From Cryptococcus deneoformans JEC21 (taxonomy: Eukaryota; Basidiomycota; Tremellomycetes; Tremellales; Cryptococcaceae), in the NCBI RefSeq assembly GCF_000091045.1, contig NC_006683.1, forward strand, positions 43,941-107,940: a DNA stretch of 64,000 nucleotides, in the 5' to 3' direction. Both the position numbers and the translations under genes were made by a program. Below, in pieces: positions 49,893 to 62,740 of the stretch; positions within the stretch are counted from its first letter, which is position 1; every line of letters begins with the position of its first letter. The notes beneath the pieces were generated by a model. It saw only the letters and a program-made list of their open reading frames with translations, did no database searches and was not told the origin of the DNA.

Positions 49893-50269
49893 GGTTCCTA
49901 TTTGGGTATATATCGCGTAGCATTAAAGTTGCAAATGCACATTGTACTTTCCATAGATTAACTATCAGCCGCTACTCGACCCTATGTGAGCAACATCAAA
50001 TAAACATTCACATCGCATGAGTCCACCAACCAACCCAAATATATACAAACTGTCGTCCCTCCTGCCAGTCCAAATATCAGAAGACAAAACATCTATCATG
50101 TAGGGTAACCTTGGTGGCTATACACAAAATCTTCTACAATGTCATTGATCTCTGCCTATTTGATGTGCTGCCTGTATATACCGCATTTATGCTTTACTCA
50201 TCCATCTTAGGACCTAGCGACTCGGAAAACGGCCTGGGTCGCGATTCTCCTCGCCTATATCAATGTCAG
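49893..50269. other. Intergenic, convergent 3' ends
   Basis: AT-rich 3' flanking sequence between two convergent genes. No feature was recognised. Confidence 0.4.
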
Positions 50270-52258
50270 TTAGCTACTGCACCTCAACGACAAACGATGG
50301 AAGCCCACTTGATCCAAACTAATCGCATCTCTCCTAAGCCTTGCCCCTTCCTCATCTTCATCCTCATCATCTTCATCCGCCTTCGTATCTCTCATACCCC
50401 CAATCGCACCTGGCGTCCTCCCCATCGAGCCAAACATTCCACCTCCCGGACCTGGTGTAGAGAGCATCGGCGCGCCAAAGACACTGAGGTTTTTCGAAGC
50501 GGGTGCTCCAAAAGGTTTGAAATCACTAACAACTCGTCTGGGAGGTGAAGCCGCGGAAAACGAGGAGGTCACTGGAGGGGAAGAGTGGATAGGGGATGAA
50601 GGTGTAGGAGGAAGGGCGGCGGACGTTGCTGATGGGGTGGCAGATGTGCGACGCGGAGGAAGACGGCCACCAGGTGTATATGTGAAGCCAGCAGCGTAGT
50701 TTTGTTTTCGGAATTTGTCTGTGAGCCTCTTACCCGGGACCTGCAGAGGAGTCAGACTTGTTTTGTGTAATTTAACGTGAACGACACTGACAGCAAGTAT
50801 GTTGGGTACGGCATCACCGATATATGCGGCGTTCATCCACGTCGACACATTCTTCTTTGCATTTTCATGTGGGACATAGACCTCTGGAAGACGCACTTGC
50901 TTGGTTTGCTCATTACGCAGCAACAAACGTTCATGCAATTCCCTATCACAGTCATCAATTCTCACTCTTAGAAACTACTAAATAAAGACTCACTGAGCTA
51001 CTTCCTCAACGCTCTGCATTGACTCTCCTTTCTGCTTAATCCGTTGAGCCACTTCAACACCAATTTCGGCTATCAGCCTTTCCATGTCCATGTTCTCCAA
51101 AACACTGCCGACAATCGTCATTGCCAAGAGATCAGCGGTCGTGAGGGGGAGCATAACACCTGATGTCATGTTACAGATGGCTTGAAAAAAGTCAACAGCG
51201 TGCTATGGTACAACGTCAGAAGAAGTCTTCTAATAAAGAAAGGAAATGACGTACGCTATATCCAGACAGGGTATCTTCGCAAGCGACCATGAACTAGCCA
51301 GCTCCTTAGCTCGGTAATTACACGACGAAACGTCTATCTCACCATAGTAATACCGTTCTGAGCCATCATTCGCGCGACTACCAAAGGGTCATGCCCTGTT
51401 TACCCTCAAAACTTTAGCTTCACTATTCATTATAACTCATCGAACAGATAACTTACCGTCGGGGTCACCCTGTTTGAATTGGTCACCACCCTCCCCGATA
51501 CCGTGGGGTGGAGCATCCGCCACGAGCACGGCCATCCTCGCCGCTTCCCTTCTCCATTCAAGCTCGGTGAGAGTTGCCGCCATTGCCGCTGTCACAGCTT
51601 CGGGCCCATCCCCACCACCAGACGCTGCGTTAGAAATCAGCCAAATTCAACCCGTCTTTGGAAGCAACAAAACATACCAGTCAAACCTTTGAGGTAGTTC
51701 TGAACCTCTGGGATGTCAGAGGTGAAAGGGTGGAACTTGTATACATAAGTACTATCCTGAGGAGGATGGTCTCGATAGTTGACAACCTGACAACCAAACG
51801 TCAGTGACATATTTCCATAGGTCGAAGTAAGGCCATACAGCCACTCGAAGATCATCTGGTCCATTCAACCCCTCCTCGCCTCTGATCATATCACAAATCC
51901 CAATGATGTGATCTCTAACTGAGTTAATGTACTTCTGCATGGACCCAGTACAGTCTAGGATGAACACAAGGTCTCTGCGGAACTAGAGTCAGCATGGAAA
52001 AATACGTATACATCCTAAACATGGTAGAGCCAAAAAAATATCCACCATCAAAACACATCGCTGCAACCTCCAAAAGTGGAAGCATAAAACTTACATGCAC
52101 TTTCCATGACTCGATCCACTTCCCTCAACAAACCGGATATTGTAGTCTGTGATAGGAGGAGGCCTCTCCACGGGCTCAGGGTTGAACCGAGAGCGGTAAT
52201 AGGAGTAGTATCCAGAAGAATATGGATCGGAAGAGTAGACGTCCATTTCTTCGTCCAT
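50270..52258 (-). CDS. VWA-domain protein (alpha-kinase VwkA-like N-terminal type)
   Basis: A protein with a von Willebrand factor A domain near the N-terminus: DLVFILDCTGSMQKYINSV, VNYRDHPPQDSTYVYKFHPF, GGGDGPEAVTAAMAATL and VLVADAPPHG. The MIDAS motif is D-x-T-G-S, the variant common in this subgroup; Dictyostelium VwkA has a similar domain joined to an alpha-kinase. No alpha-kinase domain is visible downstream. Instead there is a region of unknown fold (TWMNAAYIGDAVPNILA, then VPGKRLTDKFRKQNYAAGF) and a Ser/Pro-rich tail with an acidic DEDDEDEDEEG run. Start ATG 52258 (MDEEMDVYSSDPYSSGYYSY), several short introns, stop TAA 50272-50270. Role unknown; metal-dependent protein binding is likely. 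Confidence 0.8.
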
Positions 52259-52775
52259 TGCGAATATCGAGCTGCGTAAAGGAGGAATGAAGGATATGTT
52301 GAAGAGTTTATTGATACTTTTAAATTTTTCGAGTCAGTATAGCGGTGTTCTGCAGAAAGAAATACTCACTCTGTATACTTATCTCAATTTAGTACTAGCT
52401 GCTTCACAAACAAAAAAAATGATGAAGAACAATGGTTGTTTTCCTGAAATCAGATGGCAAAGAGGGGAAATCATCGATGTCAGAGACATGGTTCGCGTCA
52501 TTGTTGCTTAATATGTCACCGTGGGAAACTGATATACATGGTGAGATCCCGACCGATAACATTATCATCGATAGAAAGTTGGATTATCATTTTGAATGTT
52601 CGATATGGATGTGACTTGAGTAAAGGTTGGTAACGTCATTCCGAAAACTCATGCATTAATGTATGTATAATTGCAGGTCGACATCTGATATGCATCAAAG
52701 AACGACTTCTTGATGACCCAAGCTTGGTTGCCGTGCCTGAAAAGCAGGGTGTGCCAAGAGCAGAAAACCAAGAGC
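52259..52775. other. Intergenic upstream of the VWA gene
   Basis: AT-rich promoter-side sequence of the VWA gene reaching to the tRNA terminator. No gene is supported. Confidence 0.4.
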
Positions 52776-52782
52776 AAAAAAA
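52776..52782 (-). terminator. RNA polymerase III terminator of the tRNA
   Basis: A run of seven T on the gene strand three bases after the tRNA 3' end, the normal Pol III stop signal. Confidence 0.85.
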
Positions 52783-52785
52783 GAT

Positions 52786-52855
52786 ACACCGTAAGGGAGT
52801 CGAACCCTTGCCGCATCGATGGCAACGATGCATGATACCGTTTCACCAACGGTGT
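52786..52855 (-). tRNA. tRNA-Gly: tRNA-Gly (anticodon GCC)
   Basis: All four arms fold. The acceptor stem pairs ACACCGT with ACGGTGT over 7 bp. The D stem is GTGA/TCAT. The anticodon stem CATCG/CGATG has loop TTGCCAT, giving anticodon GCC. The T arm AAGGG/CCCTT has loop TTCGACT. A-box-like (TGGTGAAACGGTA) and B-box (GGTTCGACTCC) promoters are present. There is no intron. It reads GGC (and GGU by wobble) glycine codons. Confidence 0.95.
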
Positions 52856-55117
52856 TTTGTGTCCAACTTTCTCATGAGAAGCCGTGTTGTTTCTTCACTC
52901 ACGACTTACATATGTACGTTGTCACTTGTATCTGAAAAAAATCGAATGTACTGTAAGTATCCTGTGTTCAATAAACACAACTATCATTTTTCGCCATTGA
53001 TGCTGTGCAATGAAATCAGAAACGATCTCCAGCATGCCCTTTGCGAAAATAAGAATCTCCATAAATCACTCGAAATATATGAACCATAGGGGTCGCATAA
53101 ATTGAACATAAAACGTACAGCAGCTGAGTGCTTGTTGTATTTGTGAATATCCGATAAGATAATCCGATATCGCCGACAAGTGCGCGCATGGTAGCCAAAT
53201 AAGACAATCATCATTCATCCAATCTTCCCGTCGCATGTGGAATTTATTGTCATATGGCACGGATGAGCGTTGTGGACGACGAGGTGTGTTATGGGTATTT
53301 TTTACGCGCCAAAGAACGTGAGGGATGTGGTAGGAAACGACATAGTGATCTTATCTACGAGCGTTTCAATCCAGTAACACATACGAGGAGATTTGGTCTG
53401 TCCCAAAACTGCCACCAATCCTTTTCAGATCGTGGCCAAAATTTATGTTGCCCTTGACTGGGTTGAGCCTGAAACATCATTGGAGAAACTTTGTGGGAAG
53501 ACAATCTGTTGGACATGCGTGAATGGTTCAAATTAAGATCTTGCCCGTGCAAACACTTCTGCTTTGAGATCAAAAAAATTGCAGACCTGCTGTAAGGCCT
53601 GAGAATCGCAGATATCGAGTTGTGGGGTCCATTCGGTGAGCTGTATCATCTTTAACAAGTCCACAATGTTCTCCTTTTGTATCCATTTTGGACCATCGTA
53701 TTCAAGTCCAAGACGAATCAGTATCAGCGCTTCTGTCAATCGTAGCAAATCATTCAAGGCTTCTCACAGCCTCAAGATCCAGCTGGTAAAGGTGTTGTAC
53801 CAATGCGCAATCGGTTTTGAGTCGTGGAGTGACAAATCCGCATCTTCTTGGCTATTCTTTTGTCTGAATATTTGCCAAGTTCTGGGGGCCTAAGAATGTA
53901 CATACCTCATCACTGTTGTAATTAAATAGCAATGTCGGTTATGCCGGCTGCTTAGAATGTGTTTGTTTTCTTTCAAGACTTCCCTCGAATGCCACTGGGA
54001 ATCAATAATTGCGTTTAACAAACTCCTTCGTTCGATGCAATAAATAGTAGTTGACCGTTGGATGATGCTTTTCGTATTACGTGGTCCCGGTCGATGGGTG
54101 AATTTTTTTATTGAACAAAATAATAGGGGCGAATTCGGAGGTCTCGAGAACAGCACTTTTCCTCCCGGTTTTACCGGTTTTCCGCCAAGATGTTTCCTGT
54201 TGTCCCTCTTGTTTTGGTTGACTTGCACCTTCTACTTTGAAGCTATACATAGAACACTGCAAGCCGTGGGAAAGGCGAATGTTATAAAGTTTGCTGGAAA
54301 GCATACAGAGGTCAAAATTGATTGGGAGTCGACGAGGCGGTTGTGAAGAAGCCGAGCCGCCGGCCCAGAAGGATTGTACCTTATGACGTCGAAAACTATG
54401 GTGGTGGCCATGTGCTTCAACTCCAATCCTCCGTGGCTTTACGCATTGGTTTCAATTTAGCGTGTTTTTACGGAGGACTGGTTCTCATCTTTTGCGGTAA
54501 ATTCATCCCAAGAACCTCATAATATGTCATCAACTGCCATCGTCACGCTGCCACCCTTGCATGAAACAGCTTTCTCTCGACTCCCTCCTACTTGCCGCTG
54601 CTGCGATTTCCCCCAAGCACCCTGGATCCCCGGCTGGCCCCGCCGCAGCACTTTCGCTCAATCGATTCCAGGTCTCTTCCTATCCCTCCACATCACACAA
54701 CTTCCAGCTTCCGGCTTCTCTTCATGCCAATCCCTTTCTCTTTAGCTCAGTTTTTATCAATTCTAGGACCAGTTCGGAGCGTTCATAACCCGGTAAGAGC
54801 AATAATAGAATGCCGTTGATGATAGAGGATAAAAAAACGTCTTCTCGTTTGACGGTCATTATCGACTGACGAGGTTGCATATAGCATATGGTTCTCTCTA
54901 ACCGGCCCGGGAAGGCATATTGTCATCGTCTAATACTTGGTAATCATTGAAAATGTCAAGAATGTATATAAGTTGTCAGCAAGGACTCGGCTCGTCCTCT
55001 CTACCTCAAACCTACTACATAGTTGAAACATCAACCAACAACAGGTATACAGAACGGGCAGCTTTACCAACACCCTAACATTCACAAGTGCTAGCAGAGA
55101 GTGACTGGTACATCAAC
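52856..55117. other. Long intergenic region (about 2.26 kb)
   Basis: No convincing gene. A minus-strand frame at 53536-53757 (LGLEYDGPKWIQKENIVDLL, then DSQALQQVCNFF) looks protein-like but lacks an intact upstream continuation. It could be a decayed gene fragment. Two + frames at 54062-54520 are short and unmatched. The last 200 bp form the promoter of the hexose transporter. Confidence 0.4.
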
Positions 55118-57640
55118 ATGAAGAGCTCGATCATCTTCTGCTTCTTTGCTGCCTGTATGTTTTATAGTCAGGCGTAAAAGACTCGTGAGCTGACATCTTC
55201 TCAGTCGGCGGCTGGGTATTCGGTTACGATGTAGGTCTATGCAGCCGCTACCTCATTATTCTTAGTGTGCTAATCCTCATTGCGAGTAGATTGGATACAT
55301 CTCAGGATGTCTGATCATGGTAAGTCATTTGGTTCTTAATGTATGAAGCCACGGGTTAACGCTTCTCCTTCAGCCTAACTTTATCCAATACATGGGAGAA
55401 CAAGATCCTGCCACAGGGGAATGGATTCTCTCCTCACAACGGCAAAGTATCATCACCTCTTTGCTATCCGCCGGTACTTTCTTTGGCGCTCTCCTGCAAA
55501 GTACGTTGTAAACAAGAGCCATGGTGTTATCATTAAGACTAATCGCCTACCTAAGGTTTTACCAGTGACAGACTTGGTAGAAGGGGATCGATCATCTTCT
55601 GGTCCATTATCGTGAGTTGCGGCTGTCAAAAGGTAATCAAGTGACCAAAATTGACGAAATTTAGTTCTCTGTTGGAATCATTATCCAAGTATCTTCCTTC
55701 GGTCTTGCTCAGATCACTGTCGGGTGTGTATTTCTTCCACTCGGAGAATCAAGACTCCACTAACGACTTGCATAGTCGATTCGTAGCCGGTCTCGGTGTC
55801 GGTGCACTCTCAGCTATCGTCCCGCTTTACGTGGGGGAAGCGGCCCCCAAGAAATTGCGAGGTGCTCTTCTTGTATTGTATCAAGTCCAGATCGCATCCG
55901 GTCTCTTCTTGGCCTACATCGTCGATCTTGGAACGTGAGTCATACTTCCTAGTCCTCCAATGATCTGTTAATCGCGGATATCCAGACATCACCTCAAGTC
56001 CTCAGCTTCATGGCGTATTCCTGTTGGTCTTCAGCTCGTTTGGGGTGCATTCCTAATTGTCGGCGGTTTACTCCTCCCTGAATCACCGCGTCTTCTGCTC
56101 GGTAGAGGTGACGAGAAAGGCGCCCTCAAGGCTATCGCGAGGTTAAATGACTGTGAAGTGGACGATCCCTTGACGAGAGATGTTATCAAGGATTTGGAAG
56201 AAGCCATCAGGGAGGAAAATGAGGGTGGAAAGGCTGGATGGTTAGAGTGTTTCAGCACGAGGAGTATGAGTAGGTTTTTTTTTTTTCCTTTTTTTTCATT
56301 CTCCTCAGAATGCTGCTGACAAGTACTATCAGTGTGGAAGAGAACTCTGAACGGTTGCATGGTACAATTCTTGCAGCAACTCAACGGACAGTAAGTCTAA
56401 TTTTCCCTCGTGCTTCTACACATGTCCTAACGTATCGTCATAGGAACTTCTACTACTACGTTCGTCCTTCTCCATCTCTAATTACAAAAAAAGAAAAACT
56501 CTGCTTATATTTCCACACAGTACGGCCCAGTATTCTTTGAGAGTGCTGACGTCCCTCTTTCTGCGTACTGTAAGTCGAAAAAATCACATTTATTTGGCAC
56601 ATTACTCAGACTTTCACAGCTATCCAAGCCATTCTCGGCGGTATCTCCCTCGCCACAGTCATCCCCGCCATGTGGACCATCGAGCACCTTGGGCGACGTA
56701 AATCACTCCTTTTCGGCGCCGCTATTCAAGCTGCCTGTGCCCTCATCGCCGGCTTGGTTGGTCATTACTACACCGATGTGGCGGGTGTCACCGATTCCAT
56801 GGTCAAGACGGGTGGTAACGTTTTAATTGCGTTTGCTGTCATTCATGTTTCCATGTACAGTTTGTTCTGGGGACCTACACCCTGTGAGTGCGGTCGAATA
56901 TGAGCAATTTGATAGGCCAGTGATTGATAATATTCTGCCTGGTAGGGGTCATCCTGGGCGAGACTTACCCTCTCCGTGTTCGACCAAAGGCGATTGCTCT
57001 TGCTGGTATGTCACATGCCTTCTGAAGAGGCATTGATCCTTCTAACAACTGCACCGCAGCTGCTGTTAACTGGCTTTGGAATTTCCTTCTCTCTTACTTC
57101 TCGCCTTTGATTGCTGATGACATCGGCCCTCTGTATGTTGTGTGAAATGTTAAGCCAATCATAAGGGGTATGCTAACATGAAAACAGTATTCTCTTGATC
57201 TTCTTTGGATGTCTTATCTTCGCTTTCGTCTACGTCTTCTTTATGCTTCCAGAGGTGAGTAACCTTCGGGACACATTCAGGTTCACGCGTTGACTTCCCA
57301 TTTCCTCCACAGACTCGAGGAGTACGTTATAAACCCCTGTAGCTCCCCACCAGAAAAATCCCCCCACTAACCTCGTTCCTTACAGATTACCCTCGAAGAA
57401 GTCGATGAGCTCTACCGATCCAAAATACCCCCATGGAAGTCCAATAGCTGGAAACCTTCATCCCATCACGCGGCTCTCGACGCCCTTGAAGGCGAAAGCC
57501 GAAAACCAGTTGAGGTGCCTGCTCAGGCTCCTGGCACGCTGGATGAGACGAAGCCTGCGGATGAGCACTTGGAAAATGCGCCTGCGGCTAAGGCTAGGAT
57601 TGAGGGGGAAAGAGGAGCGAGAGAAAAGAGTATTGTGTAA
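55118..57640 (+). CDS. Hexose-type sugar transporter, MFS
   Basis: A 12-TM sugar porter with cytosolic ends, in about 17 exons. The start MKSSIIFCFFAA joins FGGWVFGYDIGYISGCLIM. Hallmarks follow: TSDRLGRRGSIIFWS (loop 2-3), GRFVAGLGVGALSAIVPLYV, PESPRLLLGRGDEKGALKAI (loop 6-7), QQLNGQNFYYYYG (TM7, hexose-type), GPTPWVILGETYPLRVRPKA (TM10) and FFMLPETRGITLEEVDELY. All intron phases that I followed keep the frame. One exon (57313-57321) is only 9 nt and encodes TRG of the PETRG motif. The Ala/Glu/Lys-rich tail ends at TAA 57638-57640. Substrate (glucose, another hexose, or a sensor role) cannot be told from sequence. Confidence 0.9.
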
Positions 57641-58557
57641 ATCGACCTGGCGCGTTTAAAAAGGCTGTTGTGCTGTAACCTTTTCGCCGTGTGTGTATAT
57701 CGATAGAAAAAGGGGTAATAGATAACAGATTTTGTGTTGGAATGATAGGAAGAGGCAACTATCATTAATGAATAAAGGTATTTCATTTGCGTCTAACGAC
57801 TACCTTCTAAATCATTAAGACTTATTACAATAACTATAGTAAAGCTGTATAGGCACCAGATTTTAAGTGGCCCAATTAATTCTTGTCCCTTAGTACTATC
57901 CATGAAAAACAATTTCCTTGTCTATCCGCTTACGTAGTACTCTTATTAACACTGCAAACCAAGCACCTGTTGTTAGTACACTTCTCAAGACTATGTTTAA
58001 TGGAGAATATTATGTCTATGCGACTAATAAAGAGTAATGCACTACGTACTATCTATTGCTAATAGTTACATTTGTGATTCACCACAACCTATTATCATTA
58101 GCGAGCTTGCCTTCTGGTGGGTATTCGTAGGTAACTTCTTCCTTCTGATGTGGATTAACCATTTGTAACAGTTGGAGCTATTGCAGGAAGAGGCGAACAT
58201 ACGTGAAATGAACGGGTGGACTAGCAGAAGGATGCGCAACATATATCTATATCTTATAAGGCTCGATGCGCCGAGGATGCGATTCGATATTTTAATAGAA
58301 GTGACCACACATTAATGGAGATGCTCATATAACTTGTCGCAAAACCATTGATAGCTTCACATTTTAGAATCCATACAAACCTGTTAGTGCTACATCAGGC
58401 TCCCACTATTATAATTTCCCACTATCCCGAGTCAATTATTTGACACTCCACAGGTGATATGATTCTAAATCAATGCAATCATCACCCCTTCATTATAAGT
58501 CCCACATGCCCAAAGTGCATCTCAACCTCTTTTGGTTAAAAAGAGAAAAATCAACAC
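57641..58557. other. Intergenic, convergent 3' ends
   Basis: 917 bp of AT-rich sequence between the transporter and deacetylase stop codons. No gene, RNA or repeat was recognised. Confidence 0.45.
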
Positions 58558-59627
58558 TTAGCATTGCCAAGAGCTATCCCTCTCTCCAGGGCAATCAACC
58601 CATTCGTAAGGAGATTCGTCGGTGCCGAGACATTCACCGACAGTGACCAGTTGGTAGCCAGCACTCTGGAGCTTGGGTACAGCGTAAGGGAGAACCTCGG
58701 AGGAGGTCGTCTCGATGGTAGAGTGATCAAGGACAAGATGAGGGTTAGGATAATCCTCTGTCATACACCGTGTGAGTTGGGACATCTGGATGGTGATGAG
58801 GAAACTCACGGATAACGTTGTCCAATACCCCCTCGGAGTAACTGACCGACTCGCCGTTGGCATCCCCAGTGTCATCAGACCACAAAAACACCTCTATTTC
58901 TTCAATCAGTATGTCACCTCAATGTATGACATGAACGCACTCGTGTAACCCCTTTCACTGAGGACGTTCAAGACGTTGTCGTTGATGTTACCGTAAGGGG
59001 GTCGGAAGTATCGAGGCTTGACACCAAGGATCTTGACAAAGGCATCTTCGACCTTGGAGAGTTCTACGAAGAGAGCTGTGAGTACATAGAGCAGAAGCAT
59101 GGGCAGGGACAGGACTTACCCTCGTTGATCCCGGATTCATCTAACTGGGTAAGGTCGGCGTGAGACCAAGTGTGAGAACCAAGAGTGTGGCCCCCATCAT
59201 ACAAAGCTCTGATTTCATCGGCCTTGTCGTAGATGCAGACATAATTCGCGCCCTATGAAGCCTTATGAGCCAAATGCAGACAAATGTTCATGACACCAGA
59301 ACTCACGTTGAGGAAAAAAGTACCCTTACCCCCGTCAAGGGCAGAAGCAACTTGGGCTTCGTAATTGTAAGGGCCATCTTTAATCCTTGGATCAGTATTC
59401 TTGAAAGTCCGGGAAAGAAGGTCAATTACTCACCGTCAAAGGTCAGAGCAACAGTGCCCTGCTGATTACAGTTGTTGATAGTCTGGGCAAAGGATGTAAG
59501 TGATCAACCAACATTGACGAGATGCAACAAGACATACTTCGACGGTCGCACGTTTCTTCATGGTAGGAGAAGCAGAGACACTTGAGAGAATGGCAAGAAC
59601 GGCAAAGAGGCTTGTGATGAACTTCAT
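58558..59627 (-). CDS. FPD1: Secreted polysaccharide (chitin/chitosan) deacetylase, Fpd1-like
   Basis: NodB-family carbohydrate esterase (CE4), about 248 aa. A signal peptide is clear (MKFITSLFAVLAILSSVSAS), followed by a Kex2-type KKR site. NodB motifs: TFDDGP (motif 1, catalytic Asp and metal Asp), HTWSHADL (motif 2, metal His pair) and RPPYG (motif 3), then VFLWSDD and LVLDHSTIETT (motif 5 region, catalytic His). No GPI-type tail is seen; the protein ends SSWQC. Size and layout fit the small Cryptococcus deacetylase Fpd1, which acts on chitosan-like substrate, more than the larger GPI-anchored Cda1-3. The gene symbol is from memory of the family. Start ATG 59627, several short introns, stop TAA 58560-58558. 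Confidence 0.85.
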
Positions 59628-60889
59628 CTTGATAGATGTAATGTTTCTTTATCGCTTGATGGTTGAAGAGGAAAAAGCGGGCATGTTGATGGGTGGTGGG
59701 CATTTATATACTTTGGAGGGAGGGAAAAGAGTCAGCGGATAGCAAAGGGAATCCGGTATGGAAGCCCGAAGGGTAAGGGGTCACCGCCGTATGGCCTACC
59801 AAGACTCACACCATAGCTGTGTAACCCTGCTAACCAATACTTCAAATAAGCATACCCTTCTGAGAATAGCATCGCATATGGTTTGCTGTAGGAGCTGGTC
59901 AGCTGCTCTCCGAGTAGAAGTATGAATCATAGCCTAGGCTAGTATAGTTATACGTTGTCATTAAGTCCTACGGCGAAGGAAAAGCGGTTATCAGATATAC
60001 GTATGCAGTCTTTCTGTAATCAGAAAAGGAGAAAAAAAGGATACGTCATATACTCCTCCGCCAGGCCCCAGGGCAGCAAACCGGTGATGGTTACGTTGAC
60101 AGATTATCGATGTCGGTGAAGTTCCTTCGTTCCAAACCGCACCGTTGCCATCATCTCCTCGCTCGCGCTTTTCACCCTGAGAAGATGGTTCTTCCAACCA
60201 TGATTCATGATTCACGGACGGTAAACTGTAGGGACAGTAGTAATGGCTTGTGACCGAGACAAGCTTGTACTACGCGGGAGGCCTAGGTCTTTTATTAGAA
60301 GATGTGGAGCTGGAAAAACGTTCTTCAATTCTCGATTCATGCGGGAGTGATTTGTTGAGTGAGATCCACCTTTGAAAGAGGTGTCAGCAGACTACACACT
60401 CGCTGGAATACAAGAGTGTTACACACCAGTCAGGGCTTTGCGCGTGGCCGACTCGATACTAGGCTGTGCAGAAAAGATAAAGCAATGCTAGATGAACATA
60501 CGACGCTCACACCATAGCCTAAAAATGGCCGAAAATGAATATGACCGGCTGTGCCTAATATTAACGTATTGTGTCGGGAATTTCCTTTTAAGCATCTCAC
60601 ACATGCATGCACACATGATGTGACACACATCGATCTTTGAAAATGCGGAAGGCTCCGCCCCTCGAAGGACATCAATTGATCTCCGACCAGGCACAACATG
60701 CATGACCTAAAATGCGGATCACACTCTGTCAGTCCTCTTTGTTTCCTCGACTATTTCATACGATACGATCGATGCTTGATGATACCATACTTGCATACTT
60801 GTACTTGTGAGTTCGGTCGTTGATGGCTGCCCCCTACCGCATTTCTTTCTGGCTTGGGCCCACGAGGTGACGCGTACATTGTCAAAGAT
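59628..60889. other. Intergenic upstream of the deacetylase
   Basis: Promoter region of the deacetylase and 3' flank of the transporter relic. No coding or RNA feature is supported. Confidence 0.4.
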
Positions 60890-62740
60890 CTGCCCTGACT
60901 GTTATATGAAGATTTGAAGACAAATGGGCGCAGATGAAGGGAGCCGATTTACACCCTACGTTGGCAGCGGACCAGATACAAGCGGCGACAATAAGCACGA
61001 CTTTGGTTGCTTCATTGTGGGTGACATGCCCCAAGATACCAATGACGAGTAGCATGGCGCAGCAGATGCCTGCCTGCAAGGACAATGACAATGGTTCGAC
61101 GGCCCATTCGGTCAGTGGTAAAAGTGAAAACGATGACGAAAAACACTTTGATGCCGACTGGCAGCGCAGCAGAGTCAGCATCTAGTTTAGGAACAGGCGC
61201 AGAGAGGGCATACATAGGATAGATGTAATTTCAAAAGCATTGGTAAAACCAGCTTCACGGAAAAAGACTAAAGGTACATCATTAGCATCATCGTAAACAT
61301 ATTCTATACATTATCAATGCTACTTACGAGATGCATAACCAGAAAGAAAAGCGAGTCCAGTCAACTGCTGACAACTAGCTGGAAGAGAGGCCGCGATGGT
61401 TTGTTTCTAACCGAGATCAGCCCTATAACTCTCTGAACGGCCAGCTCAAAATGTGTACGAGGTTTGGTCCCCTAAAGCATTCCACATAACTCTTCAAAAT
61501 ACTCCTCCAACTCTGATCTTTAATTCCCAGTAACTCGAATCTCTCTTGTTCTTCAATGATGATATTCTTGATCACTTCATACTCGGCTTCGACGTGGTAG
61601 CCTTTGACATTACCATTCACCCTGCGGAGAACGGCTTTTCCTTGGTTGTGAAGCCCTCGTGCGGCATAATACGCTGATTTTAAGATGAGCTGTCAAGTTA
61701 AGTAAGAGAGAGGGATTGACAACTTACAAGGTGTCTCTGGTAGCCAAAGGAAGATAAGTAACATAATTCCAAGGAATCCCCCCCCCATCTGAACGGACTA
61801 ATCAGCCGACCGCTTAGACCTTACAATTGCCAACTCATTGTGTAAGGACAGGTATCCTTCACTCGGACTCCCCTAAGGACTGTTTGCAGATAAACAAGAT
61901 CAATGGAGTCAGGAAACCGCCAACAAGGTTCCAGCAAGAGTAATCCAGAAGCATACCACCACGAATGTTCACGGGAGCCCACTCCGTGACGTAGATTGGA
62001 AGAGTAGCTTGAAGACAGCCGACACCGACGCCAGAGAGGAATTTGGCTCCTGCCCAATCACGCCATGACTTGGTAAAAGTTTCAATGAAATGGACTGTTG
62101 TGGTTTGTGTATTTAGTTATAAGGTTTACAGGGAACAGAGGGAGACATACACCCAGCAAGATACACCAGAGCAAGTATAAAGTCACCTTACGACCAATCT
62201 TGTCAGACACGGGAGTTAAGAAGGACCATACCGACCAGTTGGCCGCTATCATATTACTTCGTCAACAGTGCTTCAGTTTGTAGAACGCTGCGGCCTACAG
62301 TGATTGTAAGGCACCCCACAAGGTCGTGCTTGAAGATGTCAACACATATTTGCCAGTTTCCGGGTCCAGTTCGCCCACTCTATTGATAAAACCCGTGTTG
62401 GCGACTCGATAATATTCCCATTGAGGTTAATCTGAACAAGTTCATGAGCATTTCGCTAAGGTCTAGAATGGCCATGATGAATTGCCTGATAGCCGTCGGC
62501 GACAGAAGCAATGCACAACAAACTGCAGAGGATGATTGCCTTAAAATGGCATGAGCTTCATTTTGCCATTATGTATCGATGGTCTAAGCTCACCTTCCAA
62601 AAACGTTTGACAGTTTGCCACGCTGTAAAGTGTATCAAGATCAGACGTCAACATTGGCGCCTTGACCAAATCGATGTCAGTTTTCGTGTCTTCAAGTCTT
62701 CAAGATAAGACACTTCTGGCTTGATGTCTAGGTTGATCAT
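60890..62740 (-). pseudogene. Relic of an MFS sugar (maltose-type) transporter, frameshifted and truncated
   Basis: Pieces in order: an ATG at 62740; WQTVKRFWK joined over an intron to AIILCSLLCIASVADGYQ; INLNGNII; a shifted frame with ANTGFINRVGELDPETGKYV; a further shift near 62223 before PVSDKIGRKVTLYLLW; then FLGIMLLIFLWLPETPYYAA, YHVEAEYEVIKNIIIEEQER, VFFVIVFTFTTDRMGRRTIV and AACIWSAANVG. At least three single-base-type frame breaks occur, near the start (about 62675), near 62390 and near 62223. The protein stops after TM9-10, so roughly the last quarter is missing. Intact splice sites remain between pieces. The sequence is closest in style to maltose or general alpha-glucoside permeases. 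Confidence 0.75.

Noticed and set aside
53536..53757. Minus-strand frame thought to be the end of a BTB-type protein
   Set aside because: The start is not ATG, the frame upstream is closed by stops and no BTB core was found. It was kept only as a possible fragment in the intergenic entry.
54062..54522. Two + strand frames before the hexose transporter
   Set aside because: No domain, no consistent splice link between them, and a location in a promoter-side gap.
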